The notes under the pieces were generated by a model. The model saw nothing but the letters and a program-made list of their open reading frames with translations. It had not been told where the DNA came from and did not search any database. The position numbers and the translations under genes are program-made. Below are positions 53,377 through 64,000 of a DNA stretch of 64,000 nucleotides, one piece after another. The stretch comes from Petunia secreta (lineage: Eukaryota > Streptophyta > Magnoliopsida > Solanales > Solanaceae), in NCBI GenBank assembly GCA_029990175.1, contig JARKIP010000038.1:22885501-22949500 (forward strand), given 5' to 3'. Numbering within the stretch: the first letter of the stretch is position 1; each line of letters opens with the position of its first letter.

Positions 53377-54071
53377 GGATTCTTTATGATTGTTGATATT
53401 CCTAAGTTAATTTGATTTCATTGTTTTATTATATTGGGTTATTTATTCATATCGTGAGCCTATTTATTTGATTGCTTGATCACCATTTGAATACTATCTA
53501 TGAACCTAGGGTTGAACTCGAAAGTGGGAACTATAAGTTGCAATAGGATTGAATAGAACGTGTTCCTGAACCTGGGCATCAGGGAATAGTTTCGCGATTA
53601 GGATTGAAATATTCCTAACAGTCATGTTTAGTCACTATGCAGGAAAAATAAATGCATTCTTTTTAACTCTAATTCCATAGACATATAGGCCTTAGGTTGG
53701 CTTGCATAGGCGAGAAGGGTATCGAAAGAGTCCTGTGAGTAATATTAACCCTATGATTAGTAATCTAGATAAATTATTTAGTCAGATTAACAGAAGAATT
53801 AACAGGATTGGCCGATATCCCATGACCTAGATTATTATCCCTTCTTGAAATCTAAAATTGTGTTTTAATTATTTTTGTTGTTAGCTTAGTTTAATTTGTT
53901 AATTTAATTAGATAAATTCTCAACTCGTGAAGCCTTCGTGTTTAGATAATAAGGAATTGTCTGATTTAGTTTGTAGTTAATCAATAATCCTCGTGGGAAT
54001 GATACTTTACTTATTACTTTATTACTTGATCGACCGCGTATACTTGCGTGTGCGTTTGGAGCGACAGGAGT

Positions 54072-54540
54072 TGTAATGTAGCTTTTGGTTTGGCAAAATA
54101 TATAAAAAAACTGCTTCTTTTCAAAAGTATTTTTATAAAAGTAATTTGAAAAGTATCAGTTTGTGCTTAGCAAACTCATTTGATAAGAACTTTTGTCAAT
54201 AGTTAAGCAGCAATTTGTGTTTGACATATTTTTTTAAAAAAATTTTGAGTGTTAAATTACAAGTATGGACAAGAAAATATATCAGGTACTATTTATAGCT
54301 TCGTCCCCACAACAAAAAAGAAGATTCTGCTGCCATTCAATTGCATTTAAGTTTTACCTAGAAGCTTGGCCAAACTACCGACGCGATGTATTGCTATTTG
54401 AAAACACTTTCAATACAAAAAGAGCTCCTTCCGGCTATACTCTAGTTGGACAGTCTTTGTTCAGTTTGAGAAGTCAAGGAGGCACGAAGAGCTAATAAAG
54501 AGTCTTTCTATTTGACTGTCCGAAATCAACCTAAATTTTT
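54072..54540. other. Flank of the large element, no gene seen
   Basis: AT-rich sequence with one 76-residue frame (54265-54495) that resembles no family I know. Words such as GAAGCTTGGCCAAACTA recur in the next segment, suggesting worn repeats. Confidence 0.35.
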
Positions 54541-54871
54541 GAAGAAAAAAATACTTTTGGATTTCTAAGAAGCTTGACCAGATAAGCTATAAGTCACCTT
54601 GTCGACCTCCTAGTTAGGTTGGATTGCGTTGAAATGGATTGGACGACATAGCGTTAAATTTATAGCCTATTCAACTCCCCTCTCAGTGCCCTTTTTCTCA
54701 ATCACTTATTTTTTTCCTATAAACTTGACCAAACACCGAACATTTTCAGAATAATCACTTTTTGAAAGAAAAAAAAAAACACTTTTGGATTTCCAGAAAG
54801 CTTGGCAAACAAGCTCTAAGTCACCTTGTCGACCTCATGTTTGGGTTAGATTGGATTGGATGACATAACGT
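54541..54871. repeat. Direct repeat of about 110 bp (two units)
   Basis: 54541-54652 and 54764-54871 share, in order, ACTTTTGGATTT, AAGCTTG, TAAGTCACCTTGTCGACCTC, GGTTGGATT-like and GACATA-like words. The 110-bp middle part is AT-rich and different. Confidence 0.65.
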
Positions 54872-54899
54872 GCTCCGCTCCTCTCCCTCATAGAAAATA

Positions 54900-54997
54900 G
54901 CTACCCTCCCACTTTTTGCTGATATTGTGATTCGAACCCACAATCTCTTATTTGTAGGTGCAGGGTGTTTGATTACCATTTGAACAATCATCACTTA
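54900..54997 (-). mobile_element. tRNA-derived SINE-like relic
   Basis: On the minus strand a box A-like TTGTTCAAATGG and an exact box B GGGTTCGAATC stand about 40 bp apart, the spacing of an internal RNA polymerase III promoter. The rest does not fold as a real tRNA gene, so a SINE head or tRNA pseudogene is likely. The downstream (lower-coordinate) repeats may be its body. Confidence 0.4.
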
Positions 54998-55559
54998 TCT
55001 TTGGTCTTCTACTTATTTTAACAATTAAATCGTTGAACTTTAATTGGATAGATAAAATTGGAAGATTTAAAGAAACAAGATATTCTGGCATCGTTCTTAC
55101 ATCTTTTTTCCAGTAAGAAAGTCATTAAATAACCTCGAGCCTGGCAAACTGCTGAGAATTGCCAGGCTTTACTAACAGCCGGACCTGGCCATCTCCAGGA
55201 GTTCCCCTTGTGACTTCTTGCAATCACCAGGAGTTTTTTCTGGGACAGGGTTTAATATTAAAGAGTTCTAGAACGGGCCAAGAAGTGCTAGAGCGGCACC
55301 AAATCTGTCCACTACATGCAAAATCATGAAAAGAATCTAACTCAGTGGGCTGACAAACTTATTTTGACAGATCTACACCTAAAATGCATATATATATATA
55401 TATTTTTGGGAAATTTGTTATAAGGAGTATGTTGTAATTACATTTAATATAGATTATGCTTGGATTTTAGTTTTTGACGCCATTTGCCGGATCATACTGA
55501 GTATGTTGTTGTTGCGGCTTGGCCCATTTTAATTATAATTTTGTATATAAAATACTAAA
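54998..55559. other. Intergenic sequence, no gene seen
   Basis: Contains a short TA run (55388-55402) and, at about 55495-55515, the phrase ACTGAGTATGTTGTTGTTG, a type of 3' tail seen in plant SINE/LINE relics. No bounded element could be drawn. Confidence 0.35.
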
Positions 55560-56640
55560 TGCCAACTATTTCGAAAAGTATCGCTACTTGTCCTCCCATT
55601 GATTGTTATGATAATTCGGTGAGTTAGAAAACCAAAACTATTGTTGGTGAGCAAGTGAAAACTATCATTGCACTGTTGGTGAGCGTGTCAAAATTAACCC
55701 TTGTTCGTTTGTTGGTGAGTGAGTGAAAATCAACCTTTTCGAATGTTGATGATGAACGAAGTAATTAATGAATATCAAAGAGGTAAAGAGATAATACTCG
55801 TGCAATCTAATTCGGACTGGATTTGGATACCACATTGTTCCAAACCAGTATAACTACTATTGTGTCAATATATTTTCTCTACACTTTGAGGGTTTTGCCT
55901 ATCTTAATTATGCTTCTGTGGTAGTTGACAGTCATCGTCACAAGTTAGAATACCTTTTTATATGCCTAATGCTGCTGTTTCATCTAATCAAAATCTTGAG
56001 GACAAGGCTCTCAATTTAGGGGAGTAGTGATGCTATGAACAAGCCCAATTCTAAAGAAAGTCTCGCGCTGAATGTTTCAAATGAAATCAGACCCGGATGA
56101 AAGTGCAGACGTAGCTGACGTTGGCATTGCTAATTAGGGACAATCAAATTTTCAAACACATCAGTCTCAGTCACTTCGTCATTCGTCAACTTCAGCCTTT
56201 TAACTTCATCTGAGACTACCTAGGTATGAAGTTGTTTGAAGTTGATGGTTTAACTTCAATGTAAAACTTCAAACTTTTACTTCGGGCAAAAGTTTGAAAT
56301 TAGACAACTTTAAACCCTATGATCTGAACTTAAATTGCTATGTTTGCAAAGTTGTTTATAAAGTAATTGTGCCTTAAATGTAGCTGTATGTGCAAATAGA
56401 GTACCCAACTAAGTTTTTATATCAAAATTAAGGGATCGATGTCAATGAATTAAGCAACCCAATATTCTGGCGAAGGAATTTATTTGGGATTAGGTGGAGG
56501 ACAATTGTCTAAATAAAAGTGGGCTAGGGGGGATACGTTTGTTATAATTAAGGAGTATGTTGTGTGAGAATAGCATATCCTAATTTCCCCCCAATTGGTG
56601 TGAATTGTGAGTAGAGTATACTACATTTGTTCCACCACCC
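55560..56640 (+). mobile_element. Decayed 3' end of a gypsy-type retrotransposon with LTR start
   Basis: A short frame reads ILRTRLSI then a stop, resembling the end of gypsy pol proteins. It is followed by the purine-rich AGGGGAGTAG and a TGATGC at 56028 that could be the 3' LTR start. The LTR end cannot be fixed because there is no second copy in the window; I place it tentatively near 56625. It lies immediately beside the last exon of the PLAC8 gene. Confidence 0.4.
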
Positions 56641-56915
56641 TCTCTTAACTAGTTGACTTGCTCGACTGCCAAATATAGATGTTATGGTGCCGCCAGGAAG
56701 TGGAGGACTGGGGACAACAGAGAGCTAGAGAAAGTAGGGTGGGCAACAATAAATAATACTACAACAAAAGTCAAAAAGCAGAATATGATAAGGCACTGCA
56801 TGAAATATATCGTTTGCAAATATCTGACAATGTGACTCTCACTCAAATTTGAACCTATTGTACTTATAAGTTCTATAGAAATTTCGATTTCAGTATACTA
56901 CAGGGAGACAAAAGC

Positions 56916-58993
56916 CTAACGTATCATTTCTGGTTCAAACAACGGCGGCACAGTTACCCCTTGCCTTCTCCAATTCTCTACATTTGCTTTCCAACCTTGC
57001 ATAATCACCAAACAAAGACAATTGTAAATTAATTTTCAACAAAGAAAGTCATTGATTAGAGCCTTCATCCATCATGTCATAATCTACTGGCAACGGTAAA
57101 CACTATAAAAAGACAAATTAAAAATTTATTCGAAAGTTTGAAGTTAAGTGACAGGGATCCGTTTCATATATGTAAAATATTCGTTATTTAAATGTTAATT
57201 ATAGCATTCAATTAGCAATGAAATACTAATCCTTTTCCAGAAAATCAAAGAATTTGCCAGTAACGTTTGTGATTAAAACCTGCCTTTCATTTTCAAGGTC
57301 TTAATTTTTACCCATAAAATATGAAAATATTATCTATTTTAATGATGGTTAAGACCTTAATTTTGTCCGTGAAATATCATTAATTTTACACCATGACACG
57401 TGTCCTTTATCTAGTTAGGAACTTTGAGAAATGGAGAAAAAGCTCCATCCTAGAAGAAGTTAAGGGTGAAAACTAAGATGCATGTTGTTCAATCCTGTTC
57501 ATAAAACACTTGTCCTAGACTTTTAGAGATGGATCGATTATAATTATTGGGTCATTACGACTCACCATGCAGTTCCTACTAAACATTTGAGTTACAGCAT
57601 CCTTACGGAATTAGTTGAGGTAAGCCGTCCACTTCTTCCATAGAGGTTGTCATTAGCTGATTTGGGTATGGTATAAGGTTGCAAGATGGTTCCCTTAAGA
57701 GGTTTGTTCCCTCTATTTGCTGGTCATGCATGTTAGCACCGAATGTTTGTACTAAATCAAGCAATTAAATTTAGCTCTAAAACGATCCCCAATAAAAAAT
57801 TGAGGTACTTATTAACCAAAGTACTTGAGTGATAAAAGGTAATACAAGTGCTTGTAAGTATTCATGTTGGTGACTTGGTGCAGACACGAAGTGCTTGTAA
57901 GTTTTACATGGAAGTTAATTTTCTATTTGTGACAACTTTCTGATGTTTCATACTACTAGTGTAAGATGATGATCTAGACTGTACTATAAGTTGGCCCTAT
58001 GCCACGTAGGTAAATCTGAATTAGATCAATGATTCCAAATATCAAATGAGTAAATAAATAAGAAAAGTGGCAGTACTACAAATGAAAGATGAGATTAGTT
58101 TAATTACCAATCGTGGGATCTGCTCCAAGGCGTTTAAGCTCTCTATGCTCTTGGCAAATTGCACAAAAACAGCAACAGCAATGAAGCAAGTGATCTTTGC
58201 ATAGTTCCCTTGGTAAACCTAACAGTTTTCTCAGTCTCGAACGGTAAATGAATCCATAACCAGGTTGGCAGCCGATTGATAAGAGAAAGCAGTAGATGGG
58301 GGTGGCTACCACACAAGCTGCAAATATATTCAACCCACCAGAAAGTGTGAAAACTAAGAGCAGTACATGATACTGATTGATATATGTATCAGAAAAATAG
58401 GATCAATAACTACACGGAAGAGGCGGACTTACAATTTGAACATTATGAGGTCGAGTTCAGAATTTACTAAAACCTACTGAGTTCTAAATCTATTATTTGT
58501 GCTTTTTCAATGATTTTTTATGCATAAATAGACTTGAAGCCAAAACTTCTGAGTTCACATGAACCATATTTAGTCCTACTGTATCTGCTCCTCGTATGCA
58601 AAACGTACTGCATTACACATGTATCTTTGTGGTTGAACTATTGCCCACGATCATCACAAATAACTAGTAAAAATTTACAATCAACATGAAAATAATTTTA
58701 AAGGTAAGAATTACATTGAGCTTACATCTTTCTCCTTTAGATATAATCTCAACGTTCTCCCCCATGGTGATGCTTGGGAAAAGACAAGTAAAAACACCTA
58801 TTCAAAAGATCAGTATTAGCAAGATATTTGTTAAAACTGGTACATTATTTGAAATTGAAGTTTAAAATGAAGCACAAAGTGAAACAATAAAAACAAAGAA
58901 GCAAAAGTTACAGTTGACGGGATCATGGAAGCAATCAAAAAGACCACTTGACCATTGGCCAATAGTCTCAGTTGAATTTGCTACTGATGGCAT
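56916..58993 (-). CDS. PLAC8-family protein (PCR / CNR / FW2.2-like), four exons
   Basis: Exons 58912-58993, 58726-58797, 58108-58317 and 56916-56995, all with GT-AG introns (114, 408 and 1112 bp), give 147 residues ending at TAG. Features in order: GLFDCFHDP (18-26), ITMGENVEIISKGE (37-50), hydrophobic segment CVVATPIYCFLLSIG (53-67), YRSRLRKLLGL (76-86), cysteine cluster HCCCCFCAICQEHREL (97-112), ADPTIGW (117-123) and the tail GVTVPPLFEPEM. Domain order and the intron before the W fit plant PLAC8 proteins, small membrane proteins linked to heavy-metal transport or cell-number control. The usual CCxxxxCPC is changed here to NCVFTCLFP, so metal handling is uncertain. The ATG at 58993 is the first in-frame start for exon 1. 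Confidence 0.85.
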
Positions 58994-60438
58994 CTATGCA
59001 GATATTCAAAGCAATGGAGGATTTGACAAGATGTTAAGAGGTAAATATTTTTTCAAATTGTTTATTAGAAAGTGAAATATTTTGGATGGTTGCTTGTCTT
59101 GCTAATATATAAAGATAAAGAAGTACTCCTCTAACTTGGGTCAAGATGTAAACGCGTGTAATTAAAACTGCATTACTTCCTCCTACATATCTATACCTAC
59201 TGAACCAAACAGGACCAGCCAATGAGTAGACACCTCTATACCACCATTAAATGTGCTTGCTAGAGTCAGCAACACTAATGTGTACAGTGTACTGCGATGA
59301 AATTAAAGAAAATATTAGTACAGGCGAGGTTGGGCAGGGCGGGTTAAAAATAGAAAAAATTCAATACAGAAGAGTGTGGGTTGAAATTTTTGTGGGGTAA
59401 GACCTAACCTGCTCTGCCGCGCTTGGCATCTCTACCGTCTATTGCAATGAATTTAAAGAGAACATTATTAGTATGGACTACTAAAGCAGCATTTTTCCTC
59501 TGTTAGGCTAAGTAATAAGGCAATCTAATATATCATACTTTTGGATCGCTCCTCTTCATTAGCTTTGCTCTATTTCATATGCATATTTGAAGGGTTCACC
59601 TATGGACACTAGACTTTACTCTTTGTAACACTAAAATTACAAAACTATTTTTGTTACAACCAAGTCACTAAACGGTAATGTTTTTTGTAACAAAAAAGTC
59701 ACTAAACTATGCATTAGTTGCACATGAAATACAAGACATCAAAAGGTCAAACCTCCAACGCCGAAAAATGATGCATGATCTCCACATTATCATTTTGCCA
59801 TCGTGTACCTCACACATATTTTTTTCGTTATTTATTTTAAAATTTTTGATTTTTTTTAAAAAAATTGATAAACATTTTTATATTAAAGTTTATATTTAAA
59901 TGTATATTTAGAATGTCTATCATTGAAATGTTTGTGTAGAGTTTATCTATATTCAACGTTTATACTTGGAAGTAGTTGGAAGTTCGGATTTATTTTATCA
60001 ATTTACTTGTATTTTAAAAAATTTATGATTTAAAGATATGTGACGATGATACAGATTTAAAAAATATTACATGGCAATACAGGGGTAAAGTGATGATATG
60101 GCGATGACTTATGAGTTAGCACCATTTTAAAGACCCTCTGCTCTCAATTGCAAAGGTAAATATGATTCTCATACCACCATGTTAGAGAAAGAGCGTTGCT
60201 TGAACAGAGAAGAAATTGGTTAACCTACGGAGGAAATAGCCATCTACAAAGATCATGCTCTTAACAAACACCAGGACAACAATAAAATGTAATTAATAGT
60301 TCTATAAATTTCGGAAATATTATTTACAACCAAAAATGAGCTAAACCTGGGATGGATGAATATGTAGTTATGTAGTTGAGTTAGCTAGTAAGAAGCAATG
60401 GCGGTTAGTTGTTGCAGTTATGAGTTATGACTAAATTA
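58994..60438. other. Upstream flank of the PLAC8 gene
   Basis: No further gene recognised. The part around 59620-59710 repeats GTTACAACCAAGTCACTAAAC and GTAACAAAAAAGTCACTAAAC, which could be the edge of a worn DNA element. Its other end was not found. Confidence 0.35.
59104..59113 (-). promoter_or_regulatory. Possible TATA box of the PLAC8 gene
   Basis: On the minus strand TTTATATATTAG lies about 110 bp upstream of the ATG, a plausible position for a plant TATA box. No other promoter element was assessed. Confidence 0.3.
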
Positions 60439-61613
60439 GAGTTGATTGCCTCTATGATCACTAAACTTTGGGTAATAGGCCACTATGGTCACTTATTTTT
60501 GTTTTGTCTTTTTATGGTCATTCAACTTTAGATAATAGGTCATCATGACCACTTATCTTTGTTTTGTCTTTCAATGGTCATTCAACTTTACCCAGATAGC
60601 TCTCATGGTCATTCAACACAAAACTCTACAAACTTCCGTTAAGTATATGCTGACGTGACAACTTTATTTTTTATGCAAATTACAAAAAATTAAAAAAACT
60701 ACACCAACCCACTTTAGACCCCACCCAGCCTAAAATCCGAGTTAAACTTGGTCGTCTGACCTTGATGAGTTAGTTGCATTCATGCATTTTATAAGCAAGA
60801 ATTTTTATTTAAGTGACGTAGATTTTTAATTAATTATAAAGATATTTCACAGTTTGTTTAAGTAGTACTGCTTTTATTTATACACAAGCTTTTGATAGTT
60901 GATATTGATATCAATTTAGCAGATATAATAATAGCTTAAAGTTGATGTTAAATGAATTCAATATAGCATATCGTTTTGCTGGTTAAAATGGTTATGCTCC
61001 CTTGGAAGAAAGAAGTCATAGACAATAGTTTGATAGGATATGTTGTAAAGAAGTTAATTATATGGTTAAAATAGTTAGGTTTTCTGTTGAAGAATTTAAA
61101 TAATTTTACAAAGGTTTGATGTCTTCATTTTGCTTTAGGGGTAATATATGCTCCTTTTTTGTTTGATGCTTTATTTTATTCTTTTCACTTCATAATGGTA
61201 TGATAACTGTTACATATAATTTGTAGGATGAAATATCAAAAAGATAAAAGAAAAAAAAAAAAGAAAAGCAAGTTGTTTTGCAGTATGAAAGTTCTGCTAA
61301 ATTCAATTCTTGGGTCGATTTAGAACTGGGTGGAGTCTAAAGTGGGTTGGTGTATTTTTTTCATTTTCTGTAATTTGCATAAAAATAAAGTTGTCACGTC
61401 AGCATATACTTAACAGAAGTTTGTAGAGTTTTGTGTTGGATGACCATGAGAGTTAACTGGGTAAAGTTGAGTGACCATAGAAAGACAAAACAAAGATAAG
61501 TGATCATAATGGCCTATTACCTAAATTTAAGCAACCATTGAAAGACAAGACAAAGATAAGTGATCATGATGACCTATTATTCAAAATTGAGTGACCATAT
61601 AGTCAATCAACTC
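60439..61613. mobile_element. Mutator-like non-autonomous element A (1175 bp)
   Basis: Long terminal inverted repeats of about 300 bp (60439-60740 and 61300-61613), starting GAGTTGATTG at both ends and flanked by a perfect 10-bp duplication GACTAAATTA (60429-60438 and 61614-61623). Each arm has internal repeats of about 70 bp with GGTCATTCAACTTTA-like words. There is no transposase frame. Long inverted repeats plus a 9-11-bp duplication define Mutator-like elements. Confidence 0.85.
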
Positions 61614-61672
61614 GACTAAATTATTCGCTCATATCTGCACTAGTTTGTGGATCTAATTGTATATAAAAGTAG

Positions 61673-62623
61673 GAAATTTTTTCCCATGCATGAGATGCAA
61701 CCAACAAGAGTTGTATGAGGGTCCTTTTGTTTTGTGACACTTGGATTTATGGGTCAATTTTCAGATATTGGTTTAATTTAATAAACAAAAATGAGTATAG
61801 TGAATTAGTGTCCTGTGGGTCCCCTGCAAAAGTCAAAAACCAAGTGTGTGCACCTTTTTCTGTTGTTTTTCTACTGTCTACTACGTCCCCCTCCCCCCAC
61901 CCCGCCCAACCAAAACATTTCTCCCCTGCTATAAATCACTAAGTTCTAAGGAGTATATACATAATTATGTTAGATTTAAAATGTATTTTACCATTTATTT
62001 ATGGGATAATTATACTAAAAGACAAGCAAAAGACGAAAATTATCAAATATGGTCCATATTTTTGAATCTTACCCGAGCTGTCACCCTTTTTCCGAGATTG
62101 CAGTTGCCGCAAGTTTATACAATTTTATACAAATTTATACACATGTATAAAATTGTATAAATTTGTATAAGTATGTATATGCGAGTGAATAAATCTGTAT
62201 ATTAAAGATGTTTATATGAATTTTTACTTTTTTTGTGTATATTTTTGTATTTCTCTCATTGCTACGCATTTATATATGTATATTCATGTATAATTTATTT
62301 TTTGAGGGGAGATTTATGTGTCTTAACTTATCCAAATCAATGATTTAAATGCAATAAACAATATAAATTGAGTAAAATACAAAAAAATAACGACACTACT
62401 GGTGGAAGAGGGTGTCCGCCGGCGACTTAGTGTCTGGGGAAGAGGAGATTTGGTTGCTAAGGTGTTTTTTATGAAGGAGTGCTAAAATTTGTAATTTTAG
62501 GGGTGGGTGTTATGCATGAAAAAAAATATGGTCTCTTGTTTGTAATTTTGGGTAGTGGACTGCCTATTTTTGAAAATTTCTCTTTATTTATTGAAGATAT
62601 GATAAGTGTGTGTGTGTGTGTGT

Positions 62624-62672
<49 letters not shown>

Positions 62673-63490
62673 TTTATTAACGTATGTCCAATTATATAAA
62701 TCATAATTAGAGGTATATTGTAAGTGGGGGTGAACATAGATCCGTTTCGTTTGATTTTTTTATTTACCCAACCAAATCAAGTATGTTGATTTTTCAAATT
62801 TATAAACCAAATCAAATCACATAAAATCGATTTTTTCATCTCGACTTTTTAAGTTTATCTGATTTATTCGATATATATTTAACAAAGTCTCCACAATACA
62901 ACATATATATGGGGTGCTTTCAGATATTTGATCTAAACCCATTAAGTAAGATAGAACAACGTACTAAAGTTGAACCTAGTCGTTCTAAAGTTTAAGAGTA
63001 AATTCATCTAGTGAGAAAAATGAGCTGAAGTATTACCATAAAAGATATATGAGCAAAAATATATAAAGTAAAAGGCAAAGAAGAAAAGAATAAATATTTA
63101 TGAAGTATTTGGAGAACTACACTATTAATGTAATTAACTCTTTGAGTGACGTGATGGCAAAATACATTATAAATTTAAAAATATGTAAAATAGTATATAC
63201 GAATTTGGTTTATATATAGCACAAGGATAACTTTGATTTGCGGGTTGGGGAAGGGTGGGGGGTGGGGTTGCGCAGAAAAGAAAAAAAAAACAAAAGAAAA
63301 ATGGAAACACTGGATGATTTTTACTTTTCAGCAAGGACCCAACTCCACATGGTACTATTCACTATATTCTTCTTAATTTGTTTAAATTAAACCAATACTT
63401 GAAAATGGACCCACTGATCCAAGTGTCAAAAACCTAATGGACCCTCATACAACTCTTGTTGGTTGCATCTCATGCATGGAATTTTTTTTC
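61673..63490. mobile_element. Mutator-like non-autonomous element B (1818 bp)
   Basis: Terminal inverted repeats of about 130 bp (GAAATTTTTTCCCATGCATG on the left; GAAAAAAAATTCCATGCATG inverted on the right), sharing GATGCAACCAACAAGAGTTG further in. A perfect 10-bp duplication ATAAAAGTAG flanks it (61663-61672 and 63491-63500). The interior is AT-rich without a transposase and includes the (GT)n(TA)n tract. Confidence 0.85.
62606..62669. repeat. (GT)n-(TA)n compound microsatellite
   Basis: About ten GT units followed by CATACA and about 18 TA units, inside Mutator-like element B. Confidence 0.9.
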
Positions 63491-63500
63491 ATAAAAGTAG

Positions 63501-64000
63501 TCATGTAACTAATTGAGCTTAGCTCTTGGTGCACTTCTTTTCTTCAGATAGCTATGGAAGCTCCTGCCCGTTCAAAAGACAGACCTCAAAGCCAGTTAAA
63601 TTGATCAGATAATATTCCACAATAATTTGATGAATTTGATACAGACGAAAAGAGCTTTGAGAATATATTTTATCCCAAAGTAGCATGGGCAACGTTCGAT
63701 TTATGGCAACAAGCTTTTTGTCACTGCAGAAAGAATAAAACCAACTGGAAGCACTGCAATAAAATAAACTTCTCAAATTTATTTATCCCACCTTAAGAAA
63801 AACTTCAACACAGCATAACATGAAACCACTGTTTTAGAACTTCATAACAATGTTACCAGACACTATAAGGATGTTTTTTTAATTTATGATATTCTGAATA
63901 CTAGCTGACATATGGGTTGGAAGAGACTCAAGGAAAAACTCCTCAATAAACTATATAAAGGAACAAAAGGGTGGAAACAGGACTGAAAGATTAAAGCAGT
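63501..64000. other. Right edge of the window, no gene established
   Basis: A minus-strand frame of 74 residues (63776-63552) has two AG sites that could be splice acceptors (TTATTGCAG and TTTCTGCAG), so an exon of a gene continuing to the right is possible. The peptide itself is not recognisable. Confidence 0.3.

Larger units (their letters stand above)
26402..54066 (+). mobile_element. Large non-autonomous LTR retrotransposon (LARD-like), heavily nested
   Basis: Left LTR 26402-27647 and right LTR 50277-54066 begin TGATGTTGG and end GAGCGACA. The 5-bp target duplication GGAGT flanks the whole unit (26397-26401 and 54067-54071). A PBS follows the left LTR, and a purine-rich tract precedes the right one. 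Subtracting four direct insertions (29387-39768, 40758-40995, 41066-48855 and 50840-53376, with their duplications) leaves about 6.7 kb. No gag or pol of its own is recognisable. PBS type and 3' flanking motifs suggest a relative of Athila-type gypsy elements, which is inference. Confidence 0.88.
50277..54066 (+). repeat. Right LTR of the large element, split by a solo LTR
   Basis: Homologous to 26402-27647 in two pieces, 50277-50839 and 53377-54066. Together they make 1248 bp after subtracting the insertion and its duplication, against 1246 bp for the left LTR. It ends GAGCGACA followed by the duplication GGAGT. Confidence 0.88.

Noticed and set aside
54900..54997. Functional tRNA gene on the minus strand
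   Set aside because: Boxes A and B are present, but no acceptor stem or anticodon arm could be paired, so it is a SINE-like relic at most.
1..64000. Endogenous plant pararetrovirus, CRISPR array, rRNA cluster or bacterial-type defence system
   Set aside because: No movement-protein or coat-type frames, no regular spacer arrays, no rRNA-like sequence and no operon structure were seen; all RT sequence fits Ty3/gypsy elements with integrase or LTR context.

Overview
This window reads as repeat-rich nuclear DNA of a flowering plant, most likely a eudicot. Supporting signs are Ogre/Tat, CRM-type, Tekay-like and large non-autonomous LTR elements, hAT and Mutator-like DNA transposons, a Stowaway MITE and one intron-containing plant gene. 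A Solanaceae-like origin is my guess from the general look of the repeats, not something the sequence proves. No CRISPR array, operon, rRNA gene or functional tRNA gene was seen.

Layout. Positions 1-18201 hold two Ogre-type (Ty3/gypsy, Tat lineage) retrotransposons on the minus strand that share one 3.4-kb LTR (9326-12746). The left copy has RT/RNase H running off the window edge, protease, gag, the Ogre-specific extra ORF1 and a PBS. The right copy keeps only RT and protease and ends in a truncated LTR. A 186-bp intron between protease and RT can be read in both copies. Positions 18202-26401 are AT-rich and hold a 1.1-kb foldback element with telomere-like repeats and a decayed LINE-type ORF1.

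Positions 26402-54066 are one 27.7-kb nest. The outer element is a non-autonomous LTR retrotransposon (LTRs about 1.25 kb, target duplication GGAGT) that shrinks to about 6.7 kb once its insertions are subtracted. Inside it are: (a) an Ogre-like solo LTR (29387-39768), itself split by a small non-autonomous CRM-like element (30357-37010), itself split by a hAT transposon (31419-36211); (b) a Stowaway MITE; (c) a young CRM-type retrotransposon (41066-48855) whose pol frame ends inside its LTR; (d) a Tekay-like solo LTR (50840-53376) inside the outer element's right LTR. Target duplications of the expected length were found for nearly every layer.

Positions 54067-64000 are the only gene-bearing part. 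A four-exon minus-strand gene (56916-58993) encodes a 147-residue PLAC8-family protein (plant cadmium resistance / cell number regulator / FW2.2-like group). It is flanked by the 3' end of a decayed gypsy element, a tRNA-derived SINE-like relic and two adjacent Mutator-like elements with perfect 10-bp target duplications. All protein-level calls, splice sites and ages come from reading the sequence by eye; no alignment or database search was run.
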